From contig JANYDK010000036.1 in NCBI GenBank assembly GCA_025363655.1, positions 1 through 64,000 of the forward strand: a stretch of 64,000 bases of DNA, given 5' to 3'. The notes below the pieces were generated by a model. The model searched no databases, was not told the origin of the DNA, and worked only from the letters and a program-made list of their open reading frames with translations. Every line of letters starts with the position of its first letter. The first letter of the stretch is position 1. This document shows positions 50,345 through 58,709 of the stretch, piece by piece. The translations under genes were made by a program, and so were the position numbers. The DNA is from Deltaproteobacteria bacterium. Lineage in GTDB: Bacteria > Myxococcota_A > Polyangia > Polyangiales > JADJMO01.

Positions 50345-52273
50345 GTGAATTCGAATCATTGGTTCCACAAGACCATGCGCGTGCTCTTCGGTGAGCGCCC
50401 CCGCATGGTCTTCTGGTTTCTCGTCCCCACGCTCGTCGCCGTCGCCATCGATCTCACCGTCCGTGCGCGCCTGATGGTGGCGTACTCGTGGCTCGACCGC
50501 CTCAACTACATCGGCTCGTCGTTCGCGAGCGCCGGCTTCTGGGTAGGGCCGATCTGGCTGACGTCGCGGCTCTTCGTCGTCCGCGAAGGACGCGCGCGTC
50601 TCCCTGCGCGCATCGCCCTCGCGCTCTTCTACGCGTTCTGGGTCTTCCCCTTCGCGTTCTTCTGCTTCGGCGGGCAGCTCATCTACCACCGCGTCTTCGG
50701 CAGCTACATGGCGCGCGACACGGTGCGCCTCGGCATCAAGCTGCGCGGCACGCTCGGTGATTGGCTCGTCGCCTGGGGCGGAACGACGGCGGCGCTGTGG
50801 ATGATCGTCCCCGGCGTCCTCATCACGCTCGCCATCGCCGTGGCTGCGCGCAAGGCCGCTCCCAGCGTTTCGCGCGCGTGGCCGATCGTGCCGGTGCTCA
50901 CGTTCGTCGCCTCGTCGACCGCGTTCTGGAACGACTTCGTCGAGAGCCGCTCGCTCCAAGCCGCGCCGCCCGACACCTGCTTCGTCCACGGCGTCGCACA
51001 TGCGCTTCGTGATGCGATCACTGGAAAAGGCTTCGTTCGCCGAGGTATTTCTCTTCGCACGCCCGATCCGCTCCCGCCGTTGCCGATCGCCGCAAACCGG
51101 CCGAACGTGCTCCTGGTCATCACCGAGAGCGTGCGCGCCGAAGCCCTCTGCTCCGATCCGAATCGCTGTCAGGCGACGTTCCTCGACGCCGTCGCGCCCG
51201 ATCGCATCCCTCTTGGTCGGCTCACCTCACAGTCGTCGGGCACCTTCACCTCCTGCATGATGCTCTGGACGGGGCTCTCGCCGGCCGCCGATTTCGTCAC
51301 CGCGCATCGCGCCGCGCTCCTCTGGGAGATCGCCCGCTCGGTCGGCTACGGCACCGCGTACGTCACCTCACAGAACCTTCGCTACGACGATTTCGGCGCC
51401 TTCACCCAGGTCGGCGGCATCGACGTCCGGGTCAGCGCGTCCGAGCTCGGCGCGGTGATCGACGCGCAAATCGGCGCTCCCGACGAGCGAGCGACGGCGC
51501 GCATGCTCGAGTACGTGAAGAGCGTCCCCGAAGGCAAACCGTACTTCGCGGTGCTCCACTTCTCGAACACCCACGCGCCCTATCGCGTCGAGCCGAGCTT
51601 GCAGCCGTTCTCACCGCACTCGAGCGATCCGCTGGGCGACATCAATCTTTTCTACAACCACTATCGCAACAGCGTCGCCCTCCAAGAGCGCACCTTCGCC
51701 AACTTCCTCCAAGAGCTGCGCGCGCTCCCCAGCTTCGCCGACACCGTCGTCATCTTCGTCTCCGATCACGGCGAACAATTCGGCGAGCACGGCGGGCTGT
51801 ATCACCTGAGCGCGCTCTTCGACGAGCAGGTGCGAACACCAGGATTTCTCGTGGCGGGCGAGCGCGCGCTCTCGAGGCGGCAGCGGACCTTCCTCGGGCT
51901 CTTCGGCAATCGACGTTCGTTCTCGCAAGACGTCACCGCCACCATCCTCGATCTTTTCGGCGTCTACGAAGCGCGCCCGACGCTCCCGTTCGCGTCGCTG
52001 CTCACCGGTCGATCGCTCGTTCGCGGCGTCGAGACCACCGAGCCGATTTTCTTGATGTCGACCGCGTCGGGCGTGTGGGAGCCGAACGAGCCGCAATACG
52101 GCGGCATGCAGGGCGATCGTTTGATCGTCGGCGGCGAGGCCTGGCCCTACCACTGCTACGACACGCTCCGCGATCCGACGCAGAGCACGTGGACCGACCC
52201 GGCCGACTGCGGCGCGGTGCTCTTCGCCACGGTGAAGACGGCGTTCGCGGCGATGGGCGTCCCGGCGAAGTGA
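50345..52273 (+). CDS. Membrane-anchored sulfatase/phosphoglycerol-transferase-like enzyme
   Basis: The 642-residue protein (GTG start) has five N-terminal TM helices (about 20-195), then an extracytoplasmic alkaline-phosphatase-superfamily domain. RPNVLLVITESVRAEALCS supplies the first metal Glu. SGTFTSCMM holds the Thr in place of the modified Cys of true sulfatases. YFAVLHFSNTHAPYR and VIFVSDHGEQFGEHGG supply further metal ligands. This is the layout of lipoteichoic-acid-synthase and phosphoethanolamine-transferase enzymes, which transfer head groups using a nucleophilic Thr. It may modify lipid A or another envelope glycolipid; the donor is unknown. Confidence 0.85.
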   Translation: MNSNHWFHKTMRVLFGERPRMVFWFLVPTLVAVAIDLTVRARLMVAYSWLDRLNYIGSSFASAGFWVGPIWLTSRLFVVREGRARLPARIALALFYAFWVFPFAFFCFGGQLIYHRVFGSYMARDTVRLGIKLRGTLGDWLVAWGGTTAALWMIVPGVLITLAIAVAARKAAPSVSRAWPIVPVLTFVASSTAFWNDFVESRSLQAAPPDTCFVHGVAHALRDAITGKGFVRRGISLRTPDPLPPLPIAANRPNVLLVITESVRAEALCSDPNRCQATFLDAVAPDRIPLGRLTSQSSGTFTSCMMLWTGLSPAADFVTAHRAALLWEIARSVGYGTAYVTSQNLRYDDFGAFTQVGGIDVRVSASELGAVIDAQIGAPDERATARMLEYVKSVPEGKPYFAVLHFSNTHAPYRVEPSLQPFSPHSSDPLGDINLFYNHYRNSVALQERTFANFLQELRALPSFADTVVIFVSDHGEQFGEHGGLYHLSALFDEQVRTPGFLVAGERALSRRQRTFLGLFGNRRSFSQDVTATILDLFGVYEARPTLPFASLLTGRSLVRGVETTEPIFLMSTASGVWEPNEPQYGGMQGDRLIVGGEAWPYHCYDTLRDPTQSTWTDPADCGAVLFATVKTAFAAMGVPAK

Positions 52274-52307
52274 TCGTCGCCCGTTGCGAACCGCGAGTGA
52301 CCGACGG

Positions 52308-52787
52308 CTAGTCGACCGCGAGCTTGGTGATCAAGACGACGATCGGACGATGATGGTGCGCGGTGAACTCGGCGAAGGGCTCGCCCTCGATCCGCACGTG
52401 TTTGTGGAAGTATGCCTTGAAGTCGTTGGTGTCGTCGTACACCTGGATTTCGGGCACGGGAGCGCCTTCGGGGTCACACGATGCCTTGTCGAGCGTGAGG
52501 ACGTAGTAGGTCTCCGTCGTCCCGTTGGGCAGGCCGCCCATCCCCTCGGAGATGACGCCGCCGAAGGTCGCCTTGGCGGCGTTCATTTTGTCGGCATCCC
52601 ACACGAGCGCGTTGCAACTGGCGACGGCCGATGGCGTCGATATCGGGCTCGGCGCGGGCGGGGGCGGCTTCTTCTCGACGACCGGATCCTTCTTCGCCTC
52701 GGGCGCCGACGGGCGGCTGCATGCGGCGACGAGGCAGAGGCAGAACGAGACGATGCATCCAGCGAGCCTAGTGTGAGCGTCGGACAT
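52308..52787 (-). CDS. DUF4431-like lipoprotein
   Basis: The 159-residue product has lipobox LVAAC (about residue 23), a Lys/Pro-rich spacer (about 30-50) and a small beta domain. The latter has YYVLTLDKASCDPEG near 95-110 and FKAYFHKHVRIEGEPFAEF with AHHHRPIVVLI at the end. This ending, a charged strand then a His cluster before a hydrophobic strand, is that of DUF4431. Function unknown. It is leftward and lies downstream of the S1-like gene with a 336-nt gap. Confidence 0.75.
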   Translation of the reverse strand: MSDAHTRLAGCIVSFCLCLVAACSRPSAPEAKKDPVVEKKPPPPAPSPISTPSAVASCNALVWDADKMNAAKATFGGVISEGMGGLPNGTTETYYVLTLDKASCDPEGAPVPEIQVYDDTNDFKAYFHKHVRIEGEPFAEFTAHHHRPIVVLITKLAVD

Positions 52788-52877
52788 GTGCGGGCACCCT
52801 AGCGCAGACCGATCAAGGGAGGTTGCTGGCCGGGCTCGATTCGACCGCGGCGGGCGAAGGATTCTTCGACGGCCGCA

Positions 52878-53050
52878 GCGAGAGCTTGGGAGAGGTCGGC
52901 GAGAGCTTGCGAGGCGCGCTTCAGCTCTTGGGAGGGGTTGCCGAATGCTTGGCGGTCATCCTTCAGCTTTGAAGAACGAGCTGCGAGAGCTTGGGAGAGG
53001 CTGCCGAGAGCTCGAGGACGATGGGAGAGCATTCGGCGACGACCCCGAAG
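52878..53050. repeat. 21-bp-periodic region coding for heptads on either strand
   Basis: An 18-bp block, GCGAGAGCTTGGGAGAGG, occurs twice exactly (52878-52895 and 52983-53000), 105 bp apart, that is five times 21. Degenerate copies fill the space at 21-bp steps. Leftward, an open frame 53053-52799 reads heptads such as SQELKRA, SQALADL, SQALAAA; rightward, 52786-53070 reads RELGRGC-type heptads. Neither has a good ribosome site. It could be a small coiled-coil gene or a remnant. The rest of 52788-53123 shows nothing else. Confidence 0.6.
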
Positions 53051-53123
53051 CATTCGCCGGCGGCGGGTGAGTGCTGGGCGCAGCTTGCCTGGCGACCGAC
53101 ACGTCCGCCGCCATTGCTCGGGG

Positions 53124-54635
53124 CTACTTCTTCTTCGATTTGCCCTGCGCGCCGAGGAGGCCGGCCTGCTTCAGCTTCTGACCGAGGGCGCCCATCGCGC
53201 CTCCGCTGCGCTCGTACTCTTTCGCACGGTAGTCGTCGAAGGTCGCGCGCTCTTCGTCGTCCTTGGCGGCGTTGATCGAGAGACGAATCTTCCCCGAGCC
53301 GTCGACCGAGACCACCTTGGCGCGCACGTCGGTGCCGATCGGCCATGTTTTGTGGAGATCGCCGGCCTTGAGGCGCTGCAGCTCTTGTGCGGGAAGAAGG
53401 CCACGCGCCTGAGCGCCGTCGATCTGCACGAAGACGCCGAACGGCTCGATGCGTGAGATCTTGCCGGTGACGATCGCGCCTTGGGTGATGCTCGATGCAG
53501 TGGCGCCACGCGCAGGACGCCCGGGCTTGGCCGGCGCATCCGAGGGCGCGAGACCGATGCGGCGCTGCGCGCTGTCGACCTTGAGGACCCGCACCGAGAT
53601 CGCGTCGCCGACCTTCGGCATCACCGGCGCGCCATCGGGGCCCATCTCGCCCGACATCTCGCTGACGTGAAGGAGCCCATCGAGCCCCGGCGCGAGCTGC
53701 ACGAACGCACCGAACGCCGCCAGACGCATGACGCGACCTTCGTGGATGCTCCCCTCGGGCAGCTTCGTCGCCGCGGTCTCCCACGGATCGCCGGCCAGCG
53801 CCTTCAGCGACAGCGTCAGCTTCTGTTGATCGGGCCGCTTCGGATCAGGCTCGATTTTCAGCACTTGGACGTCGATCTCGTCGCCGACCTTGACCACGTC
53901 GTCGGGGCGCAGCGCGCGATCGTGCGAGAGCTCGCTCGCCGGGAGGAGCCCTTCGACGCCGCCGAGATCGACGAACGCACCGAACTCGCGCGTCGAGCTG
54001 ACGCGACCGCGCAGGACCGCGCCGACCACCAGCTTGTCTTGGATCTTCGCGCGCGCCTCTTGCTGCTCTTGCTCGAGCACCGCGCGACGCGAGAGCGTGA
54101 CCTCGCGACCACCCTCTTTCACCGCGGTGACGATGAACTTGAGGCGCTGTCCGACGTAGGTCTCGAGATCGCTGACGAAGCGCGTGTCGACCGCGCGCGA
54201 CGGGCAGAAGGCGCGCATGCCGTCGACCGTGACCTCGAGCCCGCCCTTGTTGACGCCGGAGACGACGCCTTCGACGGGGAGCCCGGACTCCTTGGCGCGC
54301 ATGAGCCCTTCGGCGCCCTGTCCCTTCGGCGCCGATTTGCCGAGGCGGATCACGCCGCCGTCGCTGCTGCGCTCGACGACCACCGCGCGGACGGTGTCGC
54401 CCATCTTCACGGTGAGCTGGCCGTCGGCATCCTTCAGCTCGACGTCCTCGATGTAACCCTCGGCCTTGCCGTCGAGCTCGACGAAGACGGCGTCCTTGCC
54501 GATGCGGAAGACGACGCCTTGCACCGACTCGCCGACGTTGTAGGTGCGCGCGCGCCCGCGTTTCGGATTTTGCTTTTGCTCGGTCTCGAAGAGGGAGGCG
54601 AAGGACTCGGAGGGGGTCTCGGGCTCGGTCGACAT
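53124..54635 (-). CDS. Multi-S1-domain RNA-binding protein (ribosomal protein S1-like)
   Basis: The 503-residue protein carries about five S1 OB-fold repeats, for example VGESVQGVVFRIGKDAVFVE (about 32-51), VVGAVLRGRVSSTREFGAFV, GSIHEGRVMRLAAFGAFVQL and GAIVTGKISRIEPFGVFVQI. It ends with a basic KSKKK tail after a Gly/Ala hinge. The first repeats are divergent, as in bacterial S1, where they bind the ribosome rather than RNA. Start MSTEPETP at ATG 54635; a longer start at 54689 is less likely. It probably acts in translation initiation or as a paralogue of rpsA. Six-domain classical S1 is slightly longer. Confidence 0.85.
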   Translation of the reverse strand: MSTEPETPSESFASLFETEQKQNPKRGRARTYNVGESVQGVVFRIGKDAVFVELDGKAEGYIEDVELKDADGQLTVKMGDTVRAVVVERSSDGGVIRLGKSAPKGQGAEGLMRAKESGLPVEGVVSGVNKGGLEVTVDGMRAFCPSRAVDTRFVSDLETYVGQRLKFIVTAVKEGGREVTLSRRAVLEQEQQEARAKIQDKLVVGAVLRGRVSSTREFGAFVDLGGVEGLLPASELSHDRALRPDDVVKVGDEIDVQVLKIEPDPKRPDQQKLTLSLKALAGDPWETAATKLPEGSIHEGRVMRLAAFGAFVQLAPGLDGLLHVSEMSGEMGPDGAPVMPKVGDAISVRVLKVDSAQRRIGLAPSDAPAKPGRPARGATASSITQGAIVTGKISRIEPFGVFVQIDGAQARGLLPAQELQRLKAGDLHKTWPIGTDVRAKVVSVDGSGKIRLSINAAKDDEERATFDDYRAKEYERSGGAMGALGQKLKQAGLLGAQGKSKKK

Positions 54636-54753
54636 GGGGCCGGGAGCTTTAGCGCCGAGTGCGACGGAGCGCACCTGGTCGGACATCACATTCTTTCGTT
54701 ATGCACTTCGCACGGAAAATGCCGTTGCCACGCTGCCGTACTACAGTGACGAG

Positions 54754-55149
54754 GTGAGCGACGCCGAAGGCGACGAGCCCGAACGTCCAGGTGACTTCGT
54801 GCCGATGACGAACGCCGACCTGGTCGTCTTCGACGCGCTCTGGAGCGGCGTCATCAACGATTGGGACTCCGCCGATCGCCACGGCAAGTTCCTCGACCAC
54901 GCCAACGGCGCCGGCGCGCTGCTCGAAGCGGCCAAACGCTACGGCACCCTCAAGGACGACGAAGGTCGCGGCGAAGAAGCGAAGAAGCGCCTGAAGGCGA
55001 TCGCGATGCTCGCGACCAACGAGCTCTTGATGACGAAGACCGAGCCGCCGCGAAGGTCGCCGACGTGGCTCTACCTGCTCGCGTTCGCCGTCTGCGCGAG
55101 CTTGGTCGGCGTGGCGCTGTACTGGGGCTGGGGAATGACGAAGCGGTAG
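54754..55149 (+). CDS. Small protein with C-terminal membrane anchor
   Basis: The GTG at 54754 gives 131 residues. The N-terminal part is acidic and helical (DAEGDEPERPGDF, then NADLVVFDALWSGVINDWDS and RHGKFLDHANGAGALLEAAK), predicted cytosolic. One TM helix lies near the end (WLYLLAFAVCASLVGVALYWG), with MTKR after it. The central HGKFLDHA to RYGTLKDD segment resembles a TPR-like helical pair but is too short to be sure. It is divergent from the S1-like gene. No function can be assigned. Confidence 0.7.
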   Translation: MSDAEGDEPERPGDFVPMTNADLVVFDALWSGVINDWDSADRHGKFLDHANGAGALLEAAKRYGTLKDDEGRGEEAKKRLKAIAMLATNELLMTKTEPPRRSPTWLYLLAFAVCASLVGVALYWGWGMTKR

Positions 55150-55184
55150 CCTCTGACCAAGGCAACCGATTCTTCGACGGCTCT

Positions 55185-56507
55185 TCAGCCGACGATTCGC
55201 TGCGGATCGAGCGTGTGGATCGTCATCCCCGTCAGCACCTTGGGATAGAAGTACGTCGCCTTCTGCGGCATCACTTCGCCCTCTTCGGCCACCGCGCGCA
55301 CCTGGGCGACGGGGGTCGCGTTCATGAGGAAGAGCACGTCGCCCTCGCCGGCAGAGATGCGTCGCACGGCGTCGTTCGCGTCCTTGAGATAGGCGAGGTT
55401 GGTCTGGCTCGCTTGCGCTTCGAGCGAGATGCCGAGCGCGTGCTCGAGGACGACCGCGTGGAGGATGGCGACGTCGGTGCCACGGAGCGCCGACGGACGT
55501 TGACCGAGCGTCGGGTGCTTCGCCGCGTCGAACGAACCTTTGCGTGAGAGGAGCACCGCGCGCTCGCCACCTTTGAGCACCGCCACGAGCGAAGGAGCCT
55601 TTTTTCCAGCTTCGCCGAGCGCGCGCATGTACGAGGCGCCGTCGCCCTTGGGCAGCGGGGTCACGTCGAAGGCGTCGCCGATCTTCCCGAGCAAATCGTC
55701 CAGCAAAAGCGACGCGAGGCCGTGCACGAGGCGATGCGTGGGGAAGACGAGGAGGTTCGGGTCGTCCTCGTTGGCGAAGAAGACCATGAAGAACTTGTGC
55801 TCGGCGTTCGCCGGCGTCGCGCCCGTGGCCTCGATCTCTCGTGAGTAGTGCAGGGCCGTCTCGTAGCGATGGTGACCATCGGCGATGAGGAGCGAGCGCT
55901 CCGCGAGGTGCGCGCTGATCGCCGCGACCGCTTCTTTTCCAGCAATTTTCGTGAGCACGTGCTCGATCGGGCTCGGCTCGGTCGCCGCTTGCACCGAGAA
56001 GCGCGCCAGCTCGTTCCCGCCCGCGAGCGCCTGATCGAGCGCGCGCTGCGGATCGCGATAGAGCATGAAGCCGGGCGAGAGGTTGGTGCGCGTCGCGCGG
56101 AAGAGCTTGAGGCGATCTTCCTTCGGCCCCGAGAGCGTGCGCTCGTGCGGGAGGACGATGCGCTCGGAGAAGGGGACCAGCTTCACGAGGCCGAGGAAAC
56201 CGGTGCGCGTCACCGCAGCGCCTCCGCCCGGGGGTGCGAACGTTTGATCGTAGCGATAGAAGGCCGGCTCTTCGTCGCGGACGAGCGCGCCTTCCTTGCG
56301 CCACGCGCCGAACAGCTCGGCCGCGTTGCCGTACTTGGCGTCGCCTTCCCCGCGCGGGAGGATCAGCTTGACGACGTTGCGTCCGTGCTTCGCCTCGAGC
56401 GACGCGCGCTCGGCCTCGCTGATGACGTCGTAAGGCGGCGCGACGAGCGCGGAGAGCGCAGAGACGTCAGCGAAACGAAGCGGCTTGAGCGGAGCGACGA
56501 CGGCCAT
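55185..56507 (-). CDS. DUF1015 family protein
   Basis: The 440-residue protein matches DUF1015 throughout: PLKPLRFADVSALSALVAPP with YDVIS (about 6-30), NVVKLILPRGEGD, AFYRYDQTF, ERIVLPHERTLSGPKEDR, LIADGHHRYETAL (central His/Arg motif, about 225-237), FFANEDDPNLLVFPTHR and a C-terminal VGLF-like end (ATPVAQVRAVAEEGEVMPQK, STYFYPKV-like). The function is not established; in some bacteria it lies beside serine-biosynthesis genes. No such neighbour is seen here. Confidence 0.9.
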   Translation of the reverse strand: MAVVAPLKPLRFADVSALSALVAPPYDVISEAERASLEAKHGRNVVKLILPRGEGDAKYGNAAELFGAWRKEGALVRDEEPAFYRYDQTFAPPGGGAAVTRTGFLGLVKLVPFSERIVLPHERTLSGPKEDRLKLFRATRTNLSPGFMLYRDPQRALDQALAGGNELARFSVQAATEPSPIEHVLTKIAGKEAVAAISAHLAERSLLIADGHHRYETALHYSREIEATGATPANAEHKFFMVFFANEDDPNLLVFPTHRLVHGLASLLLDDLLGKIGDAFDVTPLPKGDGASYMRALGEAGKKAPSLVAVLKGGERAVLLSRKGSFDAAKHPTLGQRPSALRGTDVAILHAVVLEHALGISLEAQASQTNLAYLKDANDAVRRISAGEGDVLFLMNATPVAQVRAVAEEGEVMPQKATYFYPKVLTGMTIHTLDPQRIVG

Positions 56508-56554
56508 CCGTCGCCTCTAACACAGGCGAAACGAGACGGCTTCGGCAACGATGG

Positions 56555-57964
56555 TCACGGAGTCGGCTCGGCGCCGGTGCCCGAGCTCGGCTCGGTCGGT
56601 TCGTCGACGTCGCCGATCATCTTCGAGTCGGTGGTCGCCTTCACGTCGCCGTCCGTATCCGTGTCACCCTCGACCGGCTTCGGCGTCTTCGCGGTCGGCA
56701 GCTGCGGAAGGGCCGACTTCACCGGCCACGTCTTGACGTACACCGGCTTCTCGCCCGGCCCGCTGATGTCGATCCAGAAGACGTGCCCCGTGCCCTCGGG
56801 CCGCACGTCGACGTGGACGAAGTACGAGTTCGGGTAGTAGCCGCAGCCCGTATTTTTCAGCGTCTTGCAGAAGGCGACCAGCGTCTCGTTGGTGACGCCG
56901 TCGAGGCGGATGTCGAACGCGTGCCCCGCCTGGTGCGGACTGCCGTTCGACTTCGGGCGATACCCGGAGACGAGCGTGATCGTCTTGCCCGGGAAGTGAT
57001 CGGAGATCTCTTGCAGGCGCAGCACGAGGCCGTCGTCGAGGCGCTTGATGCCGGGCGCGACCTCGGTCTTGCCCTTCTTCGTCGGCTCGAACGCCTTGCC
57101 GATCTTCGCGGAAATCTGCTGCGAGGGAAGGTTCGCGATCACGCTCGGCTTCATCCACGCCGGCGGCGGCAGGTCGTACGGACGACCGAGGATGCTCAGG
57201 TACTCGGTCGCGTTCGGCGCCACCTTCCCCTTGCACGTGGTGAGCGCGAACGAGATGTCGGTCGGCTGTCCGAGACGCGCGAAGGTCACCGCCGGGTTGA
57301 GGCAGGTCTTGATCTTCGGCTTCTTGCTCTCGTTCTTCTCGACGCCACCGAACTCGGGCGTGACGTCGGCAGCCGGCGTCGCCTTCTTCTTCGCTTCCTC
57401 GATCTTCTTCTCGAGCTTCTCGGCCTTCTCGGTTTTCTCGGCCTTCTCGCTCTTGGTCGTCGTCTTCTTCGCGACCTTCTTGTTCTTGCCCGCCTTGGCC
57501 TCGACCTTGTCGGCCGTCTTCTTCGAGCCCTTCTTCGCCTTGCCGGTCTTCTCCGACTTCTCGGATTTTTCGGCCTTCGCGTCGTCGGTCTTCGCGACCT
57601 TGTCGGTCTTGTCGGTCTTGTCGGACTTGTCGAGCTTCTTCTTCTTGTCGACGAGCTTCGCCTGCGGCAGCGCGCCGGTGAGCTCGACGGGCGGCTGATC
57701 TTCGACCGGGACGACGATGACCGTGCCCTGCTTGTCGACGATGTAGCCGTCGGCGTTCTTCTTCAGCGCCTTCGCGTCCTTCTCACTGTCGGGCAGCGGC
57801 GGCAGCTTCTTCTTCGTCTTCTCGCTCGACGCAGTCGCCTCCTTGGGCGCTGCCGAGGCGTCGAAGGCGACGACCGTGGCGACGACCGTGGCGACGACCG
57901 TGAGCGGCGCGACGAGGGAAATGAGCTTTCCGAGAGAGCGCGAGAGAAGACGCGGCAGACGCAT
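56555..57964 (-). CDS. Secreted DUF882/M15 peptidase-like protein with Lys-rich linker
   Basis: The 469-residue product has a signal peptide with a triple VVAT repeat (12-bp tandem units near 57865-57903). A long Lys/Glu/Asp/Ser linker (about 45-205, many DKTDK, EKSEK and KKAT units) follows. The C-terminal domain (about 290-430) contains SGYRPKSNGSPHQAGHAFDI, then CGYYPNSYFVHVDV, the zinc ligands (His, Asp, His) of YcbK/DUF882 and M15 D-Ala-D-Ala peptidases. It probably binds or trims peptidoglycan in the periplasm; the basic linker could bind anionic envelope polymers. Start ATG 57964 is preceded by GGAGG. Confidence 0.82.
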   Translation of the reverse strand: MRLPRLLSRSLGKLISLVAPLTVVATVVATVVAFDASAAPKEATASSEKTKKKLPPLPDSEKDAKALKKNADGYIVDKQGTVIVVPVEDQPPVELTGALPQAKLVDKKKKLDKSDKTDKTDKVAKTDDAKAEKSEKSEKTGKAKKGSKKTADKVEAKAGKNKKVAKKTTTKSEKAEKTEKAEKLEKKIEEAKKKATPAADVTPEFGGVEKNESKKPKIKTCLNPAVTFARLGQPTDISFALTTCKGKVAPNATEYLSILGRPYDLPPPAWMKPSVIANLPSQQISAKIGKAFEPTKKGKTEVAPGIKRLDDGLVLRLQEISDHFPGKTITLVSGYRPKSNGSPHQAGHAFDIRLDGVTNETLVAFCKTLKNTGCGYYPNSYFVHVDVRPEGTGHVFWIDISGPGEKPVYVKTWPVKSALPQLPTAKTPKPVEGDTDTDGDVKATTDSKMIGDVDEPTEPSSGTGAEPTP

Positions 57965-58097
57965 GGGGACGGACCTCCGGCGCGCAGGCGAGCGCGCGCG
58001 CCCCGATAAAGCGCACACCCGTGTGCGGACGGCCAAATTCCCTGTCGAATGCCGCGAAGCCGATGATCAAATCCGGCTCTGCCCGACATATCCCGAG

Positions 58098-58691
58098 ATG
58101 AAGCGCACTTTCTTGCTGGTGATGACGACGCTCTCGATGGCATGTGGCGGCAAGGTCGAAGGGACTGAAGGGACGACCTCCGGAAGAGGCCCTGGCGCCG
58201 GCGGCGGCTCGAGCGGGTCCGGTGGCTCAGCCGTCGACCTCCCTTTCGTCGAGCACTTTTGCGATGTCGCCGCTGCCTCGGGCTGCGGCTCCCCGGATGC
58301 CCCGTTCGACGTCCACGCCTGCAAGCTCGAAGCACCCTGCGCCCTCGACACGTATTCAGCCGACGGAATCCGTGCGTTCGCCACCTGCCTCGGCGAAAAG
58401 CGTTGCGCCGGTGACCCCGGAGCGTGCCTCGACGCCGAGTCCGCCAAGATTGCGCCTACGAGCAGCCTGGTCCGGTTCGTCGACACCTGCGACAAGGCCT
58501 GGAGACGATGCGGTCGTCTGGTCGGCGCCAGCTTCTGTCCCGACACGTCGGGCTCGTCGTCGTTCCAGATCAACTTCCTGCGCGACGAGGTCCTCGACGC
58601 GCTGGACGTCTGCCTCGACGGCGCCGATTGCAGCCTGATCGACGTCTGCACGCAGAACTTGATCGAGAAAAAGTTCGCCGTCTGCCACTGA
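58098..58691 (+). CDS. Cys-rich lipoprotein
   Basis: The 197-residue product has lipobox LSMAC (about residue 15) and a Gly/Ser/Thr linker (about 18-45). A small globular domain holds a dozen Cys, with repeated pairs CDVAAASGC, CKLEAPC, CLGEKRC, CDKAWRRC and CTQNLIEKKFAVC. No catalytic residues are evident. The fold may be a disulfide-stabilised helical bundle, as found in many secreted myxobacterial proteins. The next gene, a sensor kinase, begins 18 nt later, so co-transcription is possible. Confidence 0.78.
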   Translation: MKRTFLLVMTTLSMACGGKVEGTEGTTSGRGPGAGGGSSGSGGSAVDLPFVEHFCDVAAASGCGSPDAPFDVHACKLEAPCALDTYSADGIRAFATCLGEKRCAGDPGACLDAESAKIAPTSSLVRFVDTCDKAWRRCGRLVGASFCPDTSGSSSFQINFLRDEVLDALDVCLDGADCSLIDVCTQNLIEKKFAVCH

Positions 58692-58709
58692 CGCTGCCCC
58701 GCGGCTCCG

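Noticed and set aside
52963-54112. Several overlapping frames on the minus and plus strands across the S1-like gene
   Set aside because: They are shadow frames of the S1-like gene with Arg/Ser-rich low-complexity translations.
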